A stretch of DNA of 64,000 nucleotides from NCBI GenBank assembly GCA_039000515.1, contig JBCFYV010000012.1, forward strand, positions 16,324,479 to 16,388,478. Reading direction: 5' to 3'. This document shows, piece by piece, positions 48,480-59,728 of the stretch. Within the stretch, counting starts at the first letter, position 1. Each line of letters starts with the position of its first letter. Under the pieces are notes generated by a model. The model had not been told where the DNA came from and did no database searches. It saw nothing but the letters and a program-made list of their open reading frames with translations. Origin of the DNA: Timema cristinae. Its lineage: Eukaryota > Arthropoda > Insecta > Phasmatodea > Timematidae. A program made the translations under genes and the position numbers.

Positions 48480-48715
48480 CAGAATATTTTGAGGGATGGG
48501 TGGTAAGCAGGAAGGACATATCATTTAAGGTACAAGATCTAAGCCATCAGGTATCAATAAGTGGGTGGTATGATGATGGATACATCGTTAAGGTACAATC
48601 ACCAAGACTCAGGTATAAAGGATTGGGTGGAAAGATGATGGATACCTCGTTTAAGGCACAATATCTAAGCTGTAAAGTTTTAAGGACCTGCTGGTAAGCG
48701 GGGTGGGTGGTAAGA
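48480..48715 (+). repeat. ~62-bp tandem repeat, four diverged units
   Basis: Units share GGGTGG(T/A)A.GATGATGGATAC, TTTAAGGTACAA and CTAAG. A diverged open frame downstream (48,703-49,002, with RAGRRRLERREERLASM) may be a mobile-element fragment but is not identified. Confidence 0.55.
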
Positions 48716-49032
48716 GGATGGATGGGATCAACACGGTCATGATCGAGCCAGACTACCTCTTACTCAGGATGGAAATACAGGAAGTCGTATGGCTGAAAGG
48801 AGGTAAGAGTACAGGATGGGGACTGGAAGTTGTGCAAATCAGGGCTGGGAGGAGGAGACTAGAGAGGAGAGAGGAGAGATTGGCAAGCATGGTAAGAGAA
48901 GGGGATGAAGGCTGCGAGGAGAGTAAGGGGATAGAGGCTGGAATTAGACTCAATAGGGAGGAGGGGGCTGCAAGGGGCAGAACGACAAATACAGGGACAT
49001 AAGGCACTCTTGTATAATTAAGAGCCTGTTAA

Positions 49033-49053
49033 GGTTAGGTTAGGTTAGGTTAG
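49033..49053. repeat. short interstitial TTAGG-type repeat
   Basis: Four consecutive GTTAGG units, the arthropod telomere word. Confidence 0.8.
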
Positions 49054-49099
49054 AGGAGAGGAGAAAGTTATCCACCCCATTCAATGTGGTGGATCAATA

Positions 49100-49390
49100 T
49101 TATTATTATTAGCACCACGTCTTTCTACCCGTTCAGCTTATACGCACTTACGCTAATGTGAAATGGTAGGGTGATTGCGAAATTAAATGGAGGACCTACA
49201 GATTAACGTGGGATCCGAACCACGGTGGAAGCCTAGCACTCCACACATTCACAAGTTGTGGTTAATACACGTCTTGTCAGAGGTGAAGGAAGGGTTTGGC
49301 AATCAGGTAAATCTGTGCCAGGACCAAGGATTGAACACCGGACCCCAGCACAGAAGTCTGACACCTTACCCCTAGATCACCAGGTCACCG
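49100..49390 (-). mobile_element. tRNA-derived SINE, family A
   Basis: (ATT)n, CACGTCTTTCTACCCG tail, body with GTGGGATCCGAACCACG, and minus-strand head ending ATCACCAGGTCACC. Confidence 0.85.
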
Positions 49391-50339
49391 GGATAAATGT
49401 TAACCTTATGGGAGAAAGTGGTCCAGAACTGTCATTCCAACCACTACTACCATGTTATAACTTTGTTAGTTTTGTAATAACTTGTCTGTCACTTGAGCCA
49501 CTCTAAGTGGATTTATTTTGATGTTGGTCGAGCAATTGGTTCTCGTGTCGGTCGCTTGGCTGTCTATCACTTTGTCCTCGGTCCATGTCGTTTCTGGGTG
49601 TCTAGCAGTTGGTCTGTTTACCGATTTGTTCTCTCGTGTCGACCGCTTGGTTGTCTATCACTTTGTAATCCTATACATGGGCTTGTCTAGCAGTTGGTCA
49701 AGTCGTGTCGGCGGCCACTTGACCCACCAGCCTTAAAAATATTTTTTTATAGCTTGTCAAGCAGTTTGTTGTCTAGCAGTTTGTATGGTGCCATTTAAAA
49801 ATTATTATGCTCAGTTAAAAACTAAACAAATAACAATAATTTACTGTAAAAATTCTGCCAAAATTTTTATACATTCTCTTCGGGAATTTGTTCAAAAATA
49901 TATTAACAAAAAACAAACCCGAACACACATTTTTCAAATAAATTATTTTAATCCTAATCATGGAGTTTAGAGATTATGAATCCTCAAAGTTTTTCAGTGG
50001 GAAAAGTGTCCCTGCCTGACTTGACACAACTTTCTGATGTCTAGTTGTCCATTTGAAACTTTTAGGAGGAAGCTCGGTTCCAACTTTATCATATTGCAGT
50101 AATTATGTTTGTACACCTTGGATGAAAAATAATGTCCGGTTCTTTTATCATTTTGCTAATATTCCCTTGAAAGCTGCTCACTTATCACCTGGGGGCCAGC
50201 GTACCACAGTTTTTGAACCACTGGCCTATATTATTTGAAAATTTCAAATAGTGAATGGATTGACAATCTTTCATTTGTTCTCGTTTGTGCGTGCTGTGAG
50301 ATCACACCCTTCAAGTGGCAACACATTAATTTGTTGAGG

Positions 50340-50603
50340 CGTAGTTCGAGCTGAGATCAAGGAAGTTCGAGGAGGATCTGAAAGGTATGCAGGAAACCCA
50401 CAAAAAGAAGCTGGATATGAAGATCTGCTGCATGGAACCCGCTCCAGATATGAAGTAAGACTCATTACTCATCATGAACCGCTCCAGGTGATCTACCTGG
50501 AGCGAGAGAAATTGATGCTGGAACGTGAGAGGCACGCTTTAAGGGCTGCCAAGTTAGATGTGGAGATTAAAGAACAAGAGCTCGAGATAATTTATAGTGT
50601 AAA
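50340..50603 (+). CDS. coding-exon-like frame with charged coiled coil
   Basis: A stop-free plus-strand frame of ~88 codons follows a possible acceptor near 50,339. It reads KEVRGGSERYAGNPQKEAGY, then RLITHHEPLQVIYLEREKLM and a strongly charged helix (LERERHALRAAKLDVEIK). Such Glu/Arg/Lys helices end many Myb/SANT-like and MADF proteins of Harbinger transposons and their relatives, so a transposon-derived DNA-binding protein is the likeliest origin. It runs into a poly-T tract at 50,609. There is no ATG in this piece, so it would be an internal or last exon, or a fragment. Confidence 0.4.
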
Positions 50604-50755
50604 CTTTTTTTTTTTTTTTTTTTTTTTTTTCAAAATTCGATGTCTTCAATGGTTTTGTATCTATGTTCAAGTTCTTGAATTCAATAAATGCTGGGTGGAA
50701 AACTCTTAAAATATAAAGGGTTGTATATAGTGTAAGAGCATAGTTATTTTAAGGC

Positions 50756-51019
50756 TTATTCTGGCAGGAGGTTAACCCACGCTTGTACATTTCCTTGGAA
50801 GTCAAGAGTAATGGGTTGCCGTCCTGCTGAGAATAGCTTATAGCTCATATAGCTTGCATCCTGTTGACGAGCGAGCACGGTGCGATCGACGGACCTTCCT
50901 GGCTGGTGATACTCGAGATCAGCAAGTTTGTATGTGAGAATATCACATGGGTGTAGAATGTTGGAAGCCATGCTGAGTACATATGTGGTGGTATCTAGCA
51001 CGTCTGACGAAATGACGAT
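50756..51019 (-). CDS. unrecognised partial protein-coding frame cut by the assembly gap
   Basis: The minus-strand frame enters from the N gap and stops at 50,756 (~87 codons). It is GC-richer than its surroundings and has protein-like composition: DTTTYVLSMASNILHPCD, YKLADLEYHQPGRSVDRTVL, SAGRQPITLDFQGNVQAWV. The family is not recognised. It converges on the plus-strand frame at 50,340-50,603. Its 5' part is lost in the gap. Confidence 0.45.
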   Translation of the reverse strand: MVISSDVLDTTTYVLSMASNILHPCDILTYKLADLEYHQPGRSVDRTVLARQQDASYMSYKLFSAGRQPITLDFQGNVQAWVNLLPE

Positions 51020-51119
51020 NNNNNNNNNNNNNNNNNNNNNNNNNNNNNNNNNNNNNNNNNNNNNNNNNNNNNNNNNNNNNNNNNNNNNNNNNNNNNNNNN
51101 NNNNNNNNNNNNNNNNNNN
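51020..51119. other. assembly gap, 100 N
   Basis: One hundred undetermined bases, a scaffolding placeholder; the true size is unknown. Confidence 1.
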
Positions 51120-51451
51120 AAAAATTAATGGAAATGAAAGGGAATTTTATAATCAAACAGGTAACATAGTGTGCTTGGCTTTCCAGGGCGAAAAAAAATA
51201 TTTCATCTTATTAAAATACAGTTTTCTATTTAAAATATCAATTGCACCAGCTCGCAATAGAGCGATAGACAGGGCGGCCGTTGTCTGTTAGTGAATTTAG
51301 TGCCAACTTCTGCAAATAAAGTGTGTCACATGGTTAGCGCAACAATACCCTCAGTAGGGATTATCAGTTTTCCAAACTGGAGTCGCTAATTTTATCCTTC
51401 AAGTAGCTCCTCATTTGTCTTCACGAGACTGAGTTGACTGCTTCACATAAA

Positions 51452-51745
51452 ATCTAGAAGCGACAGTGATTGAATCTAGAAGTGACAGTGATTGATCAAG
51501 AAGTGACAGTGATTGAACCTAGAAGTGACAGTGATTTAACCTAGAAGTGACAGTGAATGAATCTAGAAGTGACAGTGATTTAACCTAGAAGTGACAGTGA
51601 TTGAACCTAGAAGTGACATTTATTGAACCTAGAAGTGATAGTGATTGGACCTAGGAGTGACAGTGATTGAACCTAGAAGTGACAGTGATTGAATTTAGAA
51701 GTGACAGTGATTTAATCTAAAAGTGACAGTGATTGAACCTAGAAC
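51452..51745. repeat. 22-bp minisatellite, ~13 units
   Basis: Unit CTAGAAGTGACAGTGATTGAAC, with small variations. Confidence 0.95.
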
Positions 51746-52446
51746 CTCTGGATTTGTGATCAGGAACTTTTACCAATAGACTACAGAAGCATTCATAATT
51801 AAGTCTATAACTATAGAGACTTGGTTTCTAAAGGCACAAAAAAAATAGTCAAAGACTAATTAAGTTCATGACTATTTATTTTTGAGTGCATTTAAAAACA
51901 AATCTTTATACGGCATTGAGTATATTTTGATATCTTCGAAAATCTTTATCCATTTTCATACGGGTTTTAATCAGCGAAATTTGTGTTTATGGATCAGAGA
52001 ATTTGCTTTTTAAAATATTTGGGCCACCCTGTGGACCAACAAATTACTGTTTTTAAAGTTTTATTTAGCACACATTGTAAAAAAAAAAAACAAGAAGTCG
52101 AAATTGATACTAATGATATTTAAACAAGACCTCAATTGCAAACAATATTACTAAACGAGCCCACATTATCAGAAAGAGCAGATGAAAAACTCATCTCCAA
52201 TGCACTATTCCGAGAATCGAACCAAAGCATACACTTCGTCCTCGGAAATCCAATATATTGTGAGCCTGATGACTTTGACTCTGTGATTACCATTTTGGGC
52301 AAAACAATCAAATAAGGTTGGTTGACTATCTAATAATTGCAGCAGAATTTTCCTCTAAATAATATTAAGAATAAACAGTTGCAAATGAAGCTTTAAACCG
52401 GAGAAAGGCTAATAAAACACTCGTCTTTATTCAACCATTGCTCCCA

Positions 52447-53393
52447 GAGTCAATTTCAGGTGGCTAAAAACCTAGAGTCAAATTCAGGGGGCTAAACACA
52501 CAGAGTCAAATTCAATGGACTAAGCACCCAGAGTCAAATTCAGGGAGCTAAACACCCAGAGTCAATTTCAGAGGGCTAAACACCCAGAGTCAATTTTAGG
52601 GGCTAAACACCCAGAGTCAATTTAAGGGGGCTAAGCACCCAGAGTCAAATCTAGGGGGCTAAACATCCAGAGTAAAATTCAGGGGGCTAAACACCCAGAG
52701 TCAAATTCAGGGAGCTAAACACCCAGAGTAAATTTCAGAGGGCTAAACACCTAGAGTTAATTTCAGAGGGCTAAACACCCATAGTCAATTTAAGGGGGCT
52801 AAACACCCAGAGTCAATTTAAGGGGGCTAAGCACCCAGAGTCAAATCTAGGGGGCTAAACATCCAGAGTAAAATTCAGGGGGCTAAACACCCAGAGTCAA
52901 ATTCAGGGAGCTAAACACCCAGAGTAAATTTCAGAGGGCTAAACACCCAGAGTCAATTTCAGGGGGCTAAACAACCAGAGTCATATTTAGGGGGCTAAAC
53001 ACCCAGAGTAAATTTCAGGGTGTTTCACACCTAGAGTCAAATTCAGGGGGCTTAACACCCAGAGTCAATTTAAGGGTGATAAACACCTATAGTCAATTTC
53101 AGGGGGCTAAACACCTAGAGTCAATTTCAGGGTTATAAACATCTAGAGTCAATTTCAGGTGGCCAAGCACCCAGAGTCAATCTCAGGGTTATAAACATCT
53201 AGAGTCAATTTCAGGTGGCTAAGCACCCAGACTCAATCTCAGGGTTATAAACATCTAGAGTCAATTTCAGGTGGCTAAGCACCCAGAGTCAATCTCAGGG
53301 TTATAAACATCTAGAGTCAATTTCAAGGGGCTAAATACCTAGAGTAAATTTCAGGAGGCTAAGCAACCGGAGTCAATTTCAGGGGGCTAACCA
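52447..53393. repeat. ~28-bp minisatellite, ~34 units, with 56-bp higher-order units
   Basis: The unit is CACCCAGAGTCAATTTCAGG followed by GGGCTAAA. From 53,125 to 53,330 alternating variants form a double-length repeat (TATAAACATCTAGAGTC and GGCTAAGCACCCAGAGTC). Confidence 0.95.
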
Positions 53394-53624
53394 CCATAAA
53401 TTAAATTGTATAAGGGGAATAACCATTTAACAAATCCTTTTATTAACACCTCTGTTAACCCTAAAGTTTCTTTTAAAAATGTGTTACCGGCACCGGTGAC
53501 CACGTGGACAAAGATATCAGTCTTATAATATCTAGTTTTCTGATGATGGGGCTGCCGGGTTTTTTATCTCATCTGGATGTATGTAGATGTTTCTCCTCAG
53601 TTGCTAACCATTACTTTTATATTA

Positions 53625-54505
53625 TTTTCACTTCGTCTTACTAGTTGTTTGGGCTGTACGCGTATGCACTAATTACGCTAGTGTTTCTAGGAATGTGGAA
53701 GGTAGAATTGAGAGGAAATGTACCCATCCAAAGCACCCGATTTGGTATCGAATCTAGATCTTCCCGTTAACGGCAGTCCAGTTTATTGAGAGAGTAATGG
53801 CTTAGACCAGGGGTATCCAAACTTTTTGCTATGCGGGTCACATAATATATTTTACCCATTTTTGTGAGCTAAAGTAGCTTTCATCTGTTCTTCAAGTATC
53901 AATATTTTTGCCCTGATTGCCTCGACACGCGCAAATAAATTATAAATCAAATTTGTTTCAACATGCAAATTTAGATACAAGTCACATGGCCGGTCACATC
54001 TGTAAAAAAAATTCACTTTCCAAGACCAGTCAGTGTTTGATAAAAGTGAGTGACGTTGATTCTTCTATGTGAGAAATGAATCAATTTATATTTAATAAAT
54101 TATATTTATAATAATCAGTCAATATAATTACTTTTTTAAATTAGTTAACATCTTTCGAGACTTTCTTTTTACACCCCTCTGCCGGGAGACCTAGGAACTA
54201 TCTAAAAATCGCCACAGTCAAGCCGTTCTGTTGTCGGTCTAAGGAATGGCACCTGCAACTAAAAATGAGGGTTTCCAATTCCAACAGCACTCTGGCTTGG
54301 TGTTATACGGGAAAGCAAGCGTGTGGACAGAAATTGTACATGTCAAATAAACTTTGTGGTTAATAAATAACGAAGAGAAAAAATTAATTTTGTTTTGACA
54401 AAATCTTGGAACGGGCCAGATATAATATTGTGGTGGGCAGGATGTGGCCCGCGGGCGATAGTTTGGTGACCCCTGGCTTAGATGGTTTGACCATTGAAGC
54501 GTGTC
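53625..54505 (-). mobile_element. degenerate family B SINE split by a hAT MITE
   Basis: Tail (TTCGTCTTACTAGTTG) and body at 53,625-53,807; tRNA-like head sequence continues after the MITE at about 54,484-54,505. Confidence 0.6.
53808..54475. mobile_element. hAT-type MITE with 8-bp target duplication
   Basis: Ends CAGGGGTATCCAAACTTT and AGTTTGGTGACCCCTG are classic hAT termini. The target GCTTAGAC (53,800-53,807) is repeated as GCTTAGAT (54,476-54,483), matching at 7 of 8 positions. No transposase is encoded. Confidence 0.93.
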
Positions 54506-55414
54506 CTAACTTCGTACCCACAAATACAGGTTTCTTTTTTTTTTTTTGTAAATAAGTTCTAATTTATGAATTCCTACCCAATTTATGTAAATTCACGGGT
54601 AACGAGACGTGTTGCATGAAAAAAAAAATGAATGAAATATTATGATGTCAAAGTGGACATATGCCACTCTGATCCCGAAACCAAACTTCGTTATTATAAG
54701 CTATCGTGTGTACTCATAATGAGTCAGATGTGTTTACGCGTCCGTCTCTTGTAACGTGTCATTATTAATCTAAGCTGTTTGTATGTGTATGTGTGTGGAC
54801 GAAATAGATCACACATCCGTGCTTTGATGTAATATTGTTAGAGTCCTGTGATTGCATTTAATCATGGTGAATATACGTGTGTGACGTATTTAAACTCCAT
54901 CAACGGTAGGAGTGTAGGTAACTGACAGCTAGCGAGATTTACCAGAGGTACTCTCATGTAGGCTTTCGCCAAACCATGTTATCTGCAAGACCACTATGTT
55001 GAGTTGTTTTCACTTTTTATCGTCAAAAATTTACCAAAAAACTATTTGTTTTTAACAATTTCTTTGAAATATTTTCACAACTGTTAGATGTCAGCTACCA
55101 CCAATGCTATGGCTAACAGACTTTATATATGTTCGCCGTGTGTACAGAGTAGTCAAACGATGGGCTGATAAAATTTATTGTGGCAGGATTTGCTTAGCGT
55201 CAAACACGCTCTCTTTGAAAACCAATGCGGGGGTATTTTATAAATTCCTCTTTTCATCTTGTACTATTAGGGTACTTAGAGCACATTTAAAATATATAAA
55301 TCTGATATTAAGACTCGGTACACTTAAATAAACTAAATCGTGTCAGTTAGTGTATAAATTATGTTTATGTTTTTTTTGTACTAGGTAATTTAAATATCAA
55401 GACAATGAAAACGT
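54506..55414. other. AT-rich non-coding DNA
   Basis: No gene or named repeat recognised. Confidence 0.4.
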
Positions 55415-55610
55415 CACTGGTGGTCACATGGTCTAGGGCTTGTTACAGACTGGGCTTACAAAGATGAGAAGGTCGAGGCTCGAATCTCTGCCAGGTATAC
55501 TGGGGATAGTTTTCAACATGTGATTTCTAACGCTGATTTTCTCTTCCAATATCAACGATATTGCGGGTGCATTTCCTCTTAAATACTCTTCCAAGCCCTA
55601 TCCGTTATAT
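55415..55610 (+). mobile_element. tRNA-derived SINE, family C
   Basis: Head CATGGTCTAGGGCTTGTTAC and GTCGAGGCTCGAATCTCTG. The body has GCGGGTGCATTTCCTCTT. The tail is not recognisable. Confidence 0.6.
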
Positions 55611-56760
55611 CAGAGGTTCCTAACCGTTTTCAACTGATGCCCTTCTTGGTAGATCAAAAAACTCGCACGCCCACCACTAATTTATAGGATGGCTATAAAT
55701 AATATTTAATTTTTTTGTCTTTCTTTATTTTATACCAGAAAAACTATACGGTGTTGCCCGGGGAAATCACGCAATGCAATGCTTTTCTTTGCTTCAAATA
55801 AACAAAAAAATCTATTAATTTTATTTCTTCTGACCCTGTTATTAATACATTTTAAAAATCTAATGAAATGTTTAAAATCCAGCTGCCAGGAGCAAATTGT
55901 TTTACATGGGGGCTACTAATTATTAAATGTCAGCCTTCTGGCTGTGATAGATATCACACATTGCTCATGACAGACAGACAGACACACTCATCATTATCAT
56001 CGTCTCTTAAGTGATCGTCGTGTCCTCTACACTAGATGAGTAAATTTTATTTCTCCTCGTATTTATTTGATGACGCATGGGAGAAGGGTAGTGGCACCAA
56101 CCCCTTTAATTTTATCTTTTTCTGGTATCAGGGTACAGGGGCGTCGAATATCCCCACCTCCCCAGCGTGACACCCCTGTTAAGGAGTCATCTGACGGAAA
56201 CCATAAAGCTATGATATACACAATTACAGTTCTCACTACATTTAAACACAAAATAGAGTTTTTTAATTTGTGGTATTTAACGTTCACTTTCAGAACCGAC
56301 TCATTATAACAGCTCATTAAATACAAAATAATTTATTCTAGAACAGACACGGCACCCAGTTCCCCACAATTAAATTTATAGCTATGGAAGTGGGAAAATA
56401 TTATCAAAGCTATATTTTTTTGTCAATGGCTTAGATCGAACCTGCGTTCCATATTTCAGCAAAAATATGCTCTGTCAACTGAGTTAAGAGATCCACCCTG
56501 TTCTTTTAACAAATACCACATTTACTATTTAAGGTGAGTACTCGGCTCAAGGCTTAACACATTAACGTTAACATTAACTAATTAAAATAAATTCGTGAAG
56601 AGAGTTACATTAATTTAAAAGTATTAGTTACTGTTCACATAATCTAACAACTAGCCAAATTCCAGACCTGAAGCTATTCCCGTATTAGACTCAAAATCAC
56701 CTGAAAACCATTCCAACCTGTGCTGGAACCCTAATTACAATCCTTGAAACGGTACTCAAA
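55611..56760. other. AT-rich DNA with hAT-like and tRNA-like scraps
   Basis: CAGAGGTTCCTAACCGTTTT at 55,611 resembles a hAT terminus, but no partner end was found. A minus-strand tRNA-like segment lies at about 56,425-56,500. No gene recognised. Confidence 0.35.
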
Positions 56761-56764
56761 ACTA

Positions 56765-56960
56765 TCGTCAATACATCTCAGTGGACAAATTGTATAAGGC
56801 GCCGCTATTGAACTCGATTGGCTTTTCGATGACGGGGAGATCGGGTTTCGAACCCGGTTGACTGTACAAAGAGGTATTTCCATAATGGCTTTCCATTCTC
56901 CCTCTACGCAAGTGTAAGTACACTTTCTCAAAATTAAACCTTTCTCAACTAGAGAAAATT
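56765..56960 (+). mobile_element. tRNA-like SINE, family B-related, plus strand
   Basis: B box GATCGGGTTTCGAACCCGG, then TTTCCATTCTCCCTCTACGC and TAAGTACACTTTCTC, which is the family B body read in reverse orientation to the other copies. Confidence 0.6.
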
Positions 56961-57286
56961 AGCAAAAAAAGTTCTCACTGGCAAAAAATATATATTAAAA
57001 TTATACTATTATCTTATTTACCCAATTGGTGGGCACGTGAACAAAGACGTCCACCTCCATTTAGGGAATTGGGCTAGGGCAGGGCGTGAATCAAAAACAT
57101 AAGTCAAGAGATTGCGTGAAAATAGAACAAGGTATCCATAGCTTAAATGTTGGTTTTTTGGTTTGAAACCACTTGGAAGATTCAGGTGGAGGTGGTGAAT
57201 ATAATTAACATATGCTTTTGGGTGAGAGATGAATTATACGCAACCAAAATTGATACACTGTTGAATAAATAATATTTTCAAAATAT

Positions 57287-57403
57287 GTCAACGACACGTG
57301 GTGTTCCCAAGTGGTCACCCATCCAAGTACTGACCACGCCGATGCTGCTTAACTTCGGTGATCGGACGAGAACCAGTGTTTTCAGCATGGTATGGCCGTT
57401 GAC
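57287..57403 (-). rRNA. 5S ribosomal RNA copy, 117 nt
   Basis: The minus strand reads GTCAACGGCCATACCATGCT through to CACCACGTGTCGTTGAC. The 5' and 3' ends pair to close helix I. The internal promoter elements are present: A-box region GAAGTTAAGCAGCATCGG and C-box GTACTTGGATGGGTGACC. A TTTT run follows about 3 nt after the 3' end, suitable for Pol III termination. One G appears missing in the loop-E/helix IV region (ATCGGCGTGG where three Gs are usual), so it may be a variant gene, a pseudogene or a 5S-derived SINE head. No tandem neighbours are visible. Confidence 0.88.
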
Positions 57404-58830
57404 ATAAGTTGAGGGTATTCTAGCTATATTTATAAGCATAAAAAAAATATAGGTTCTTATTCATTTAAAAAAATTCTATATATTGGTTTTATCAGTTCAG
57501 GCATTAATATAAGTTTACACGTCAAAACTTGTTTAGATAAGATGAGTTTGTAGTATACCCGAATCTATAATCTACCTACAGTTGATGCATTAGAAGCTGG
57601 TTATTATGGTGGGATCTGGCTTAGTTTGTCCAAATATAAATGAAAACGTTGGTTTTTATTTTTACTTTCTCTTGACCCCTTTTAGAGATAAGTTTTGATA
57701 CCGTAAAAAAAAACTAATTCAAGATTTTTATGGCAGTCAAAGTTTCGTGACGCCGTAAAGCTGAAAAGTGAGTTTTCCGATGCTTTTTTTTCTGAATGTA
57801 TTTTGGCCTAGAGCTGAAACTATCTTACAAATTGGGCTAAAACCTGCTTTTCATAAAGTTCCTCAAAGATTTTTGGAATTATAAATCCAACCCTAGAATT
57901 AAAATTGGTTTATGTATAGTTCTTGAGGATTAAAAGAGAAAATAGATGGTACAGTGTACCGCATAGGCTTTCTCTCTCCTTAATATTAAAATAGAAATAT
58001 TTTCTAAAAACTCTTAAGATTTGTGAAGATAAATAATAGGTATATATATTGTTGTAAAAACATTACACCAAAGGTCATAAATGAAATAATATATACCGTT
58101 ACAGAAACTTTGAGAAAAGATGAACATCTCCGTCCACCAAAGAGCATAACAATAAATGTCTGCTTTAAAAGAGCGCAATAAAAATAAATATTTGCTTATA
58201 GCTCGGAAACAAATGGTTTAGTAAATCATTCAAAATAAAAGATTTTGTATTTTAAAATTACTAAAACTTTACAAATATAATAAATTCTATCGTATCTCAA
58301 ATAGTTGGGGCTATATAATAAAAATTGCAAATTTATGCTAAAGTACCCTCAAAGTAATTTTTATGGGAAAACAAGAATTGCAATTTAGTTTGTAATTTTA
58401 AACAATGCCTGGATACAAATTTTAACTAAATCTGTTATATCGGTGTTTGAGAAAAACCTTTTTTTTTCTCTCTCTTTTTGCCCTTCAGTTAGCTATTATT
58501 AATTTTAGGTTTCAGGGGGTCATAAAACTTCGATATCTATCAACATTTTAGGTTGATTTTTTAACCACAATACTTCTACCTTCGAGGGCTTAAGAGAAAA
58601 TAAAAATTAATTTTCTCGAAATTGGTTCTACCGATTTTGATTCAAATTCGTATACAACATTATTTAAAATTACTAACAAATTGTGCATCTCATTTTCTCA
58701 GTAAAGATACTTAAACATTATTTACAAAAGTATGTATCATCAAGTTTACCATATATGCACAATCCTTTGAAAAACCAAATAGCTTATAATTACAAAGTTG
58801 TTATTATTATTATTATTTGGTATTTTGTCT
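57404..58830. other. AT-rich non-coding DNA
   Basis: No gene or repeat family recognised. Confidence 0.4.
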
Positions 58831-58839
58831 TGAGACAAG

Positions 58840-59725
58840 TCCATTAATTTTGTCAGTAAACTTAGACCGCCAACGTACCTTGTCTTATTCCTCCTTCTTG
58901 AGCTCCCAGATATTTCTTCTTTCCATCAAGTAAGCCAACATTCAAAGTGGCCGGGGCAAAAACATGATAATCCTTATTGATTTAGATGAGATTATTCCAA
59001 TATTTAAACGTAATTAAATTCCTGAAATTTATCTATTAAAATAAGTAAAATATTCACTGATATTAGTCATCCTCAATGTCTTGATCGACTATAAAATTCA
59101 CTTGTAGTTCAATTGGTATGCAACAAGAAATCACTGCTAACATATATTGTCGTCAAATGATGATTATCAAGTTTTTGCTGCCACCACATAATTTGAATCC
59201 TCCTCCTTCCTATGCTTCACTTTTCCTCAACTATCCTTTTTTGAGGTCATGCCGAAGACAGTTCTTCTTAAGAATGTGTCCAATCCATTTTGCTTTGCAC
59301 CGAAGAATCACATGCAAAATGGTTCCCTTCTCACCCACTTTTCTTAGAACTACATTTATCACCGTATCCACCTGATCTTATCAAGTCTTCTCAAGCAGCA
59401 CATTCCAAAACCATCCAATTATTTATTTTCATTTTCCTAAGAGTTCAAGTTTCTGCTCCATACAGTGCGCTGCTCCAAATGTAGCAGTTAATCATTTTTT
59501 TATTCAGTTCCAAACTCAACTTGCTGGTCAGCAGTAAACTCTTTTTGAACAAAGCTTAATGGCTATATCGATATTCAACCTAATTTAATTGGTGCAGTAG
59601 GCATCCTTTGTCAGCAAATTTCCCAGGTACAATGAACTGATCTATGTTTTCCAACTCCTGGTTTCCAATTTTGATTTCAAGTGACTCTTCCATTATTAGA
59701 AAGCATCACTGGTGACCATTGGGGG
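58840..59725 (-). mobile_element. LINE reverse transcriptase, C-terminal part and 3' end
   Basis: Minus-strand pieces read MEESLEIKIGNQELENIDQF, then KKSLLLTSKLSLELNKKM, INCYIWSSALYGAETWTLRK, then RKVG and CKAKWIGHIL. These follow the usual order of the region after the catalytic YADD in arthropod endonuclease/reverse-transcriptase LINEs. Frameshifts and stops are frequent. Confidence 0.8.
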
Positions 59726-59728
59726 AGC

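Noticed and set aside
48703..49002. 99-codon Arg/Glu-rich frame as a host gene
   Set aside because: Purine-rich low-complexity sequence next to a tandem repeat, with no recognised domain. It may be an element fragment but was not annotated as a gene.
51452..51745. Regular 22-bp repeats resembling a CRISPR array
   Set aside because: The units are directly adjacent with no spacers and the setting is eukaryotic; it is a minisatellite.
55611..56180. Second hAT MITE starting CAGAGGTTCCTAACC
   Set aside because: No matching inverted end or target duplication could be located.
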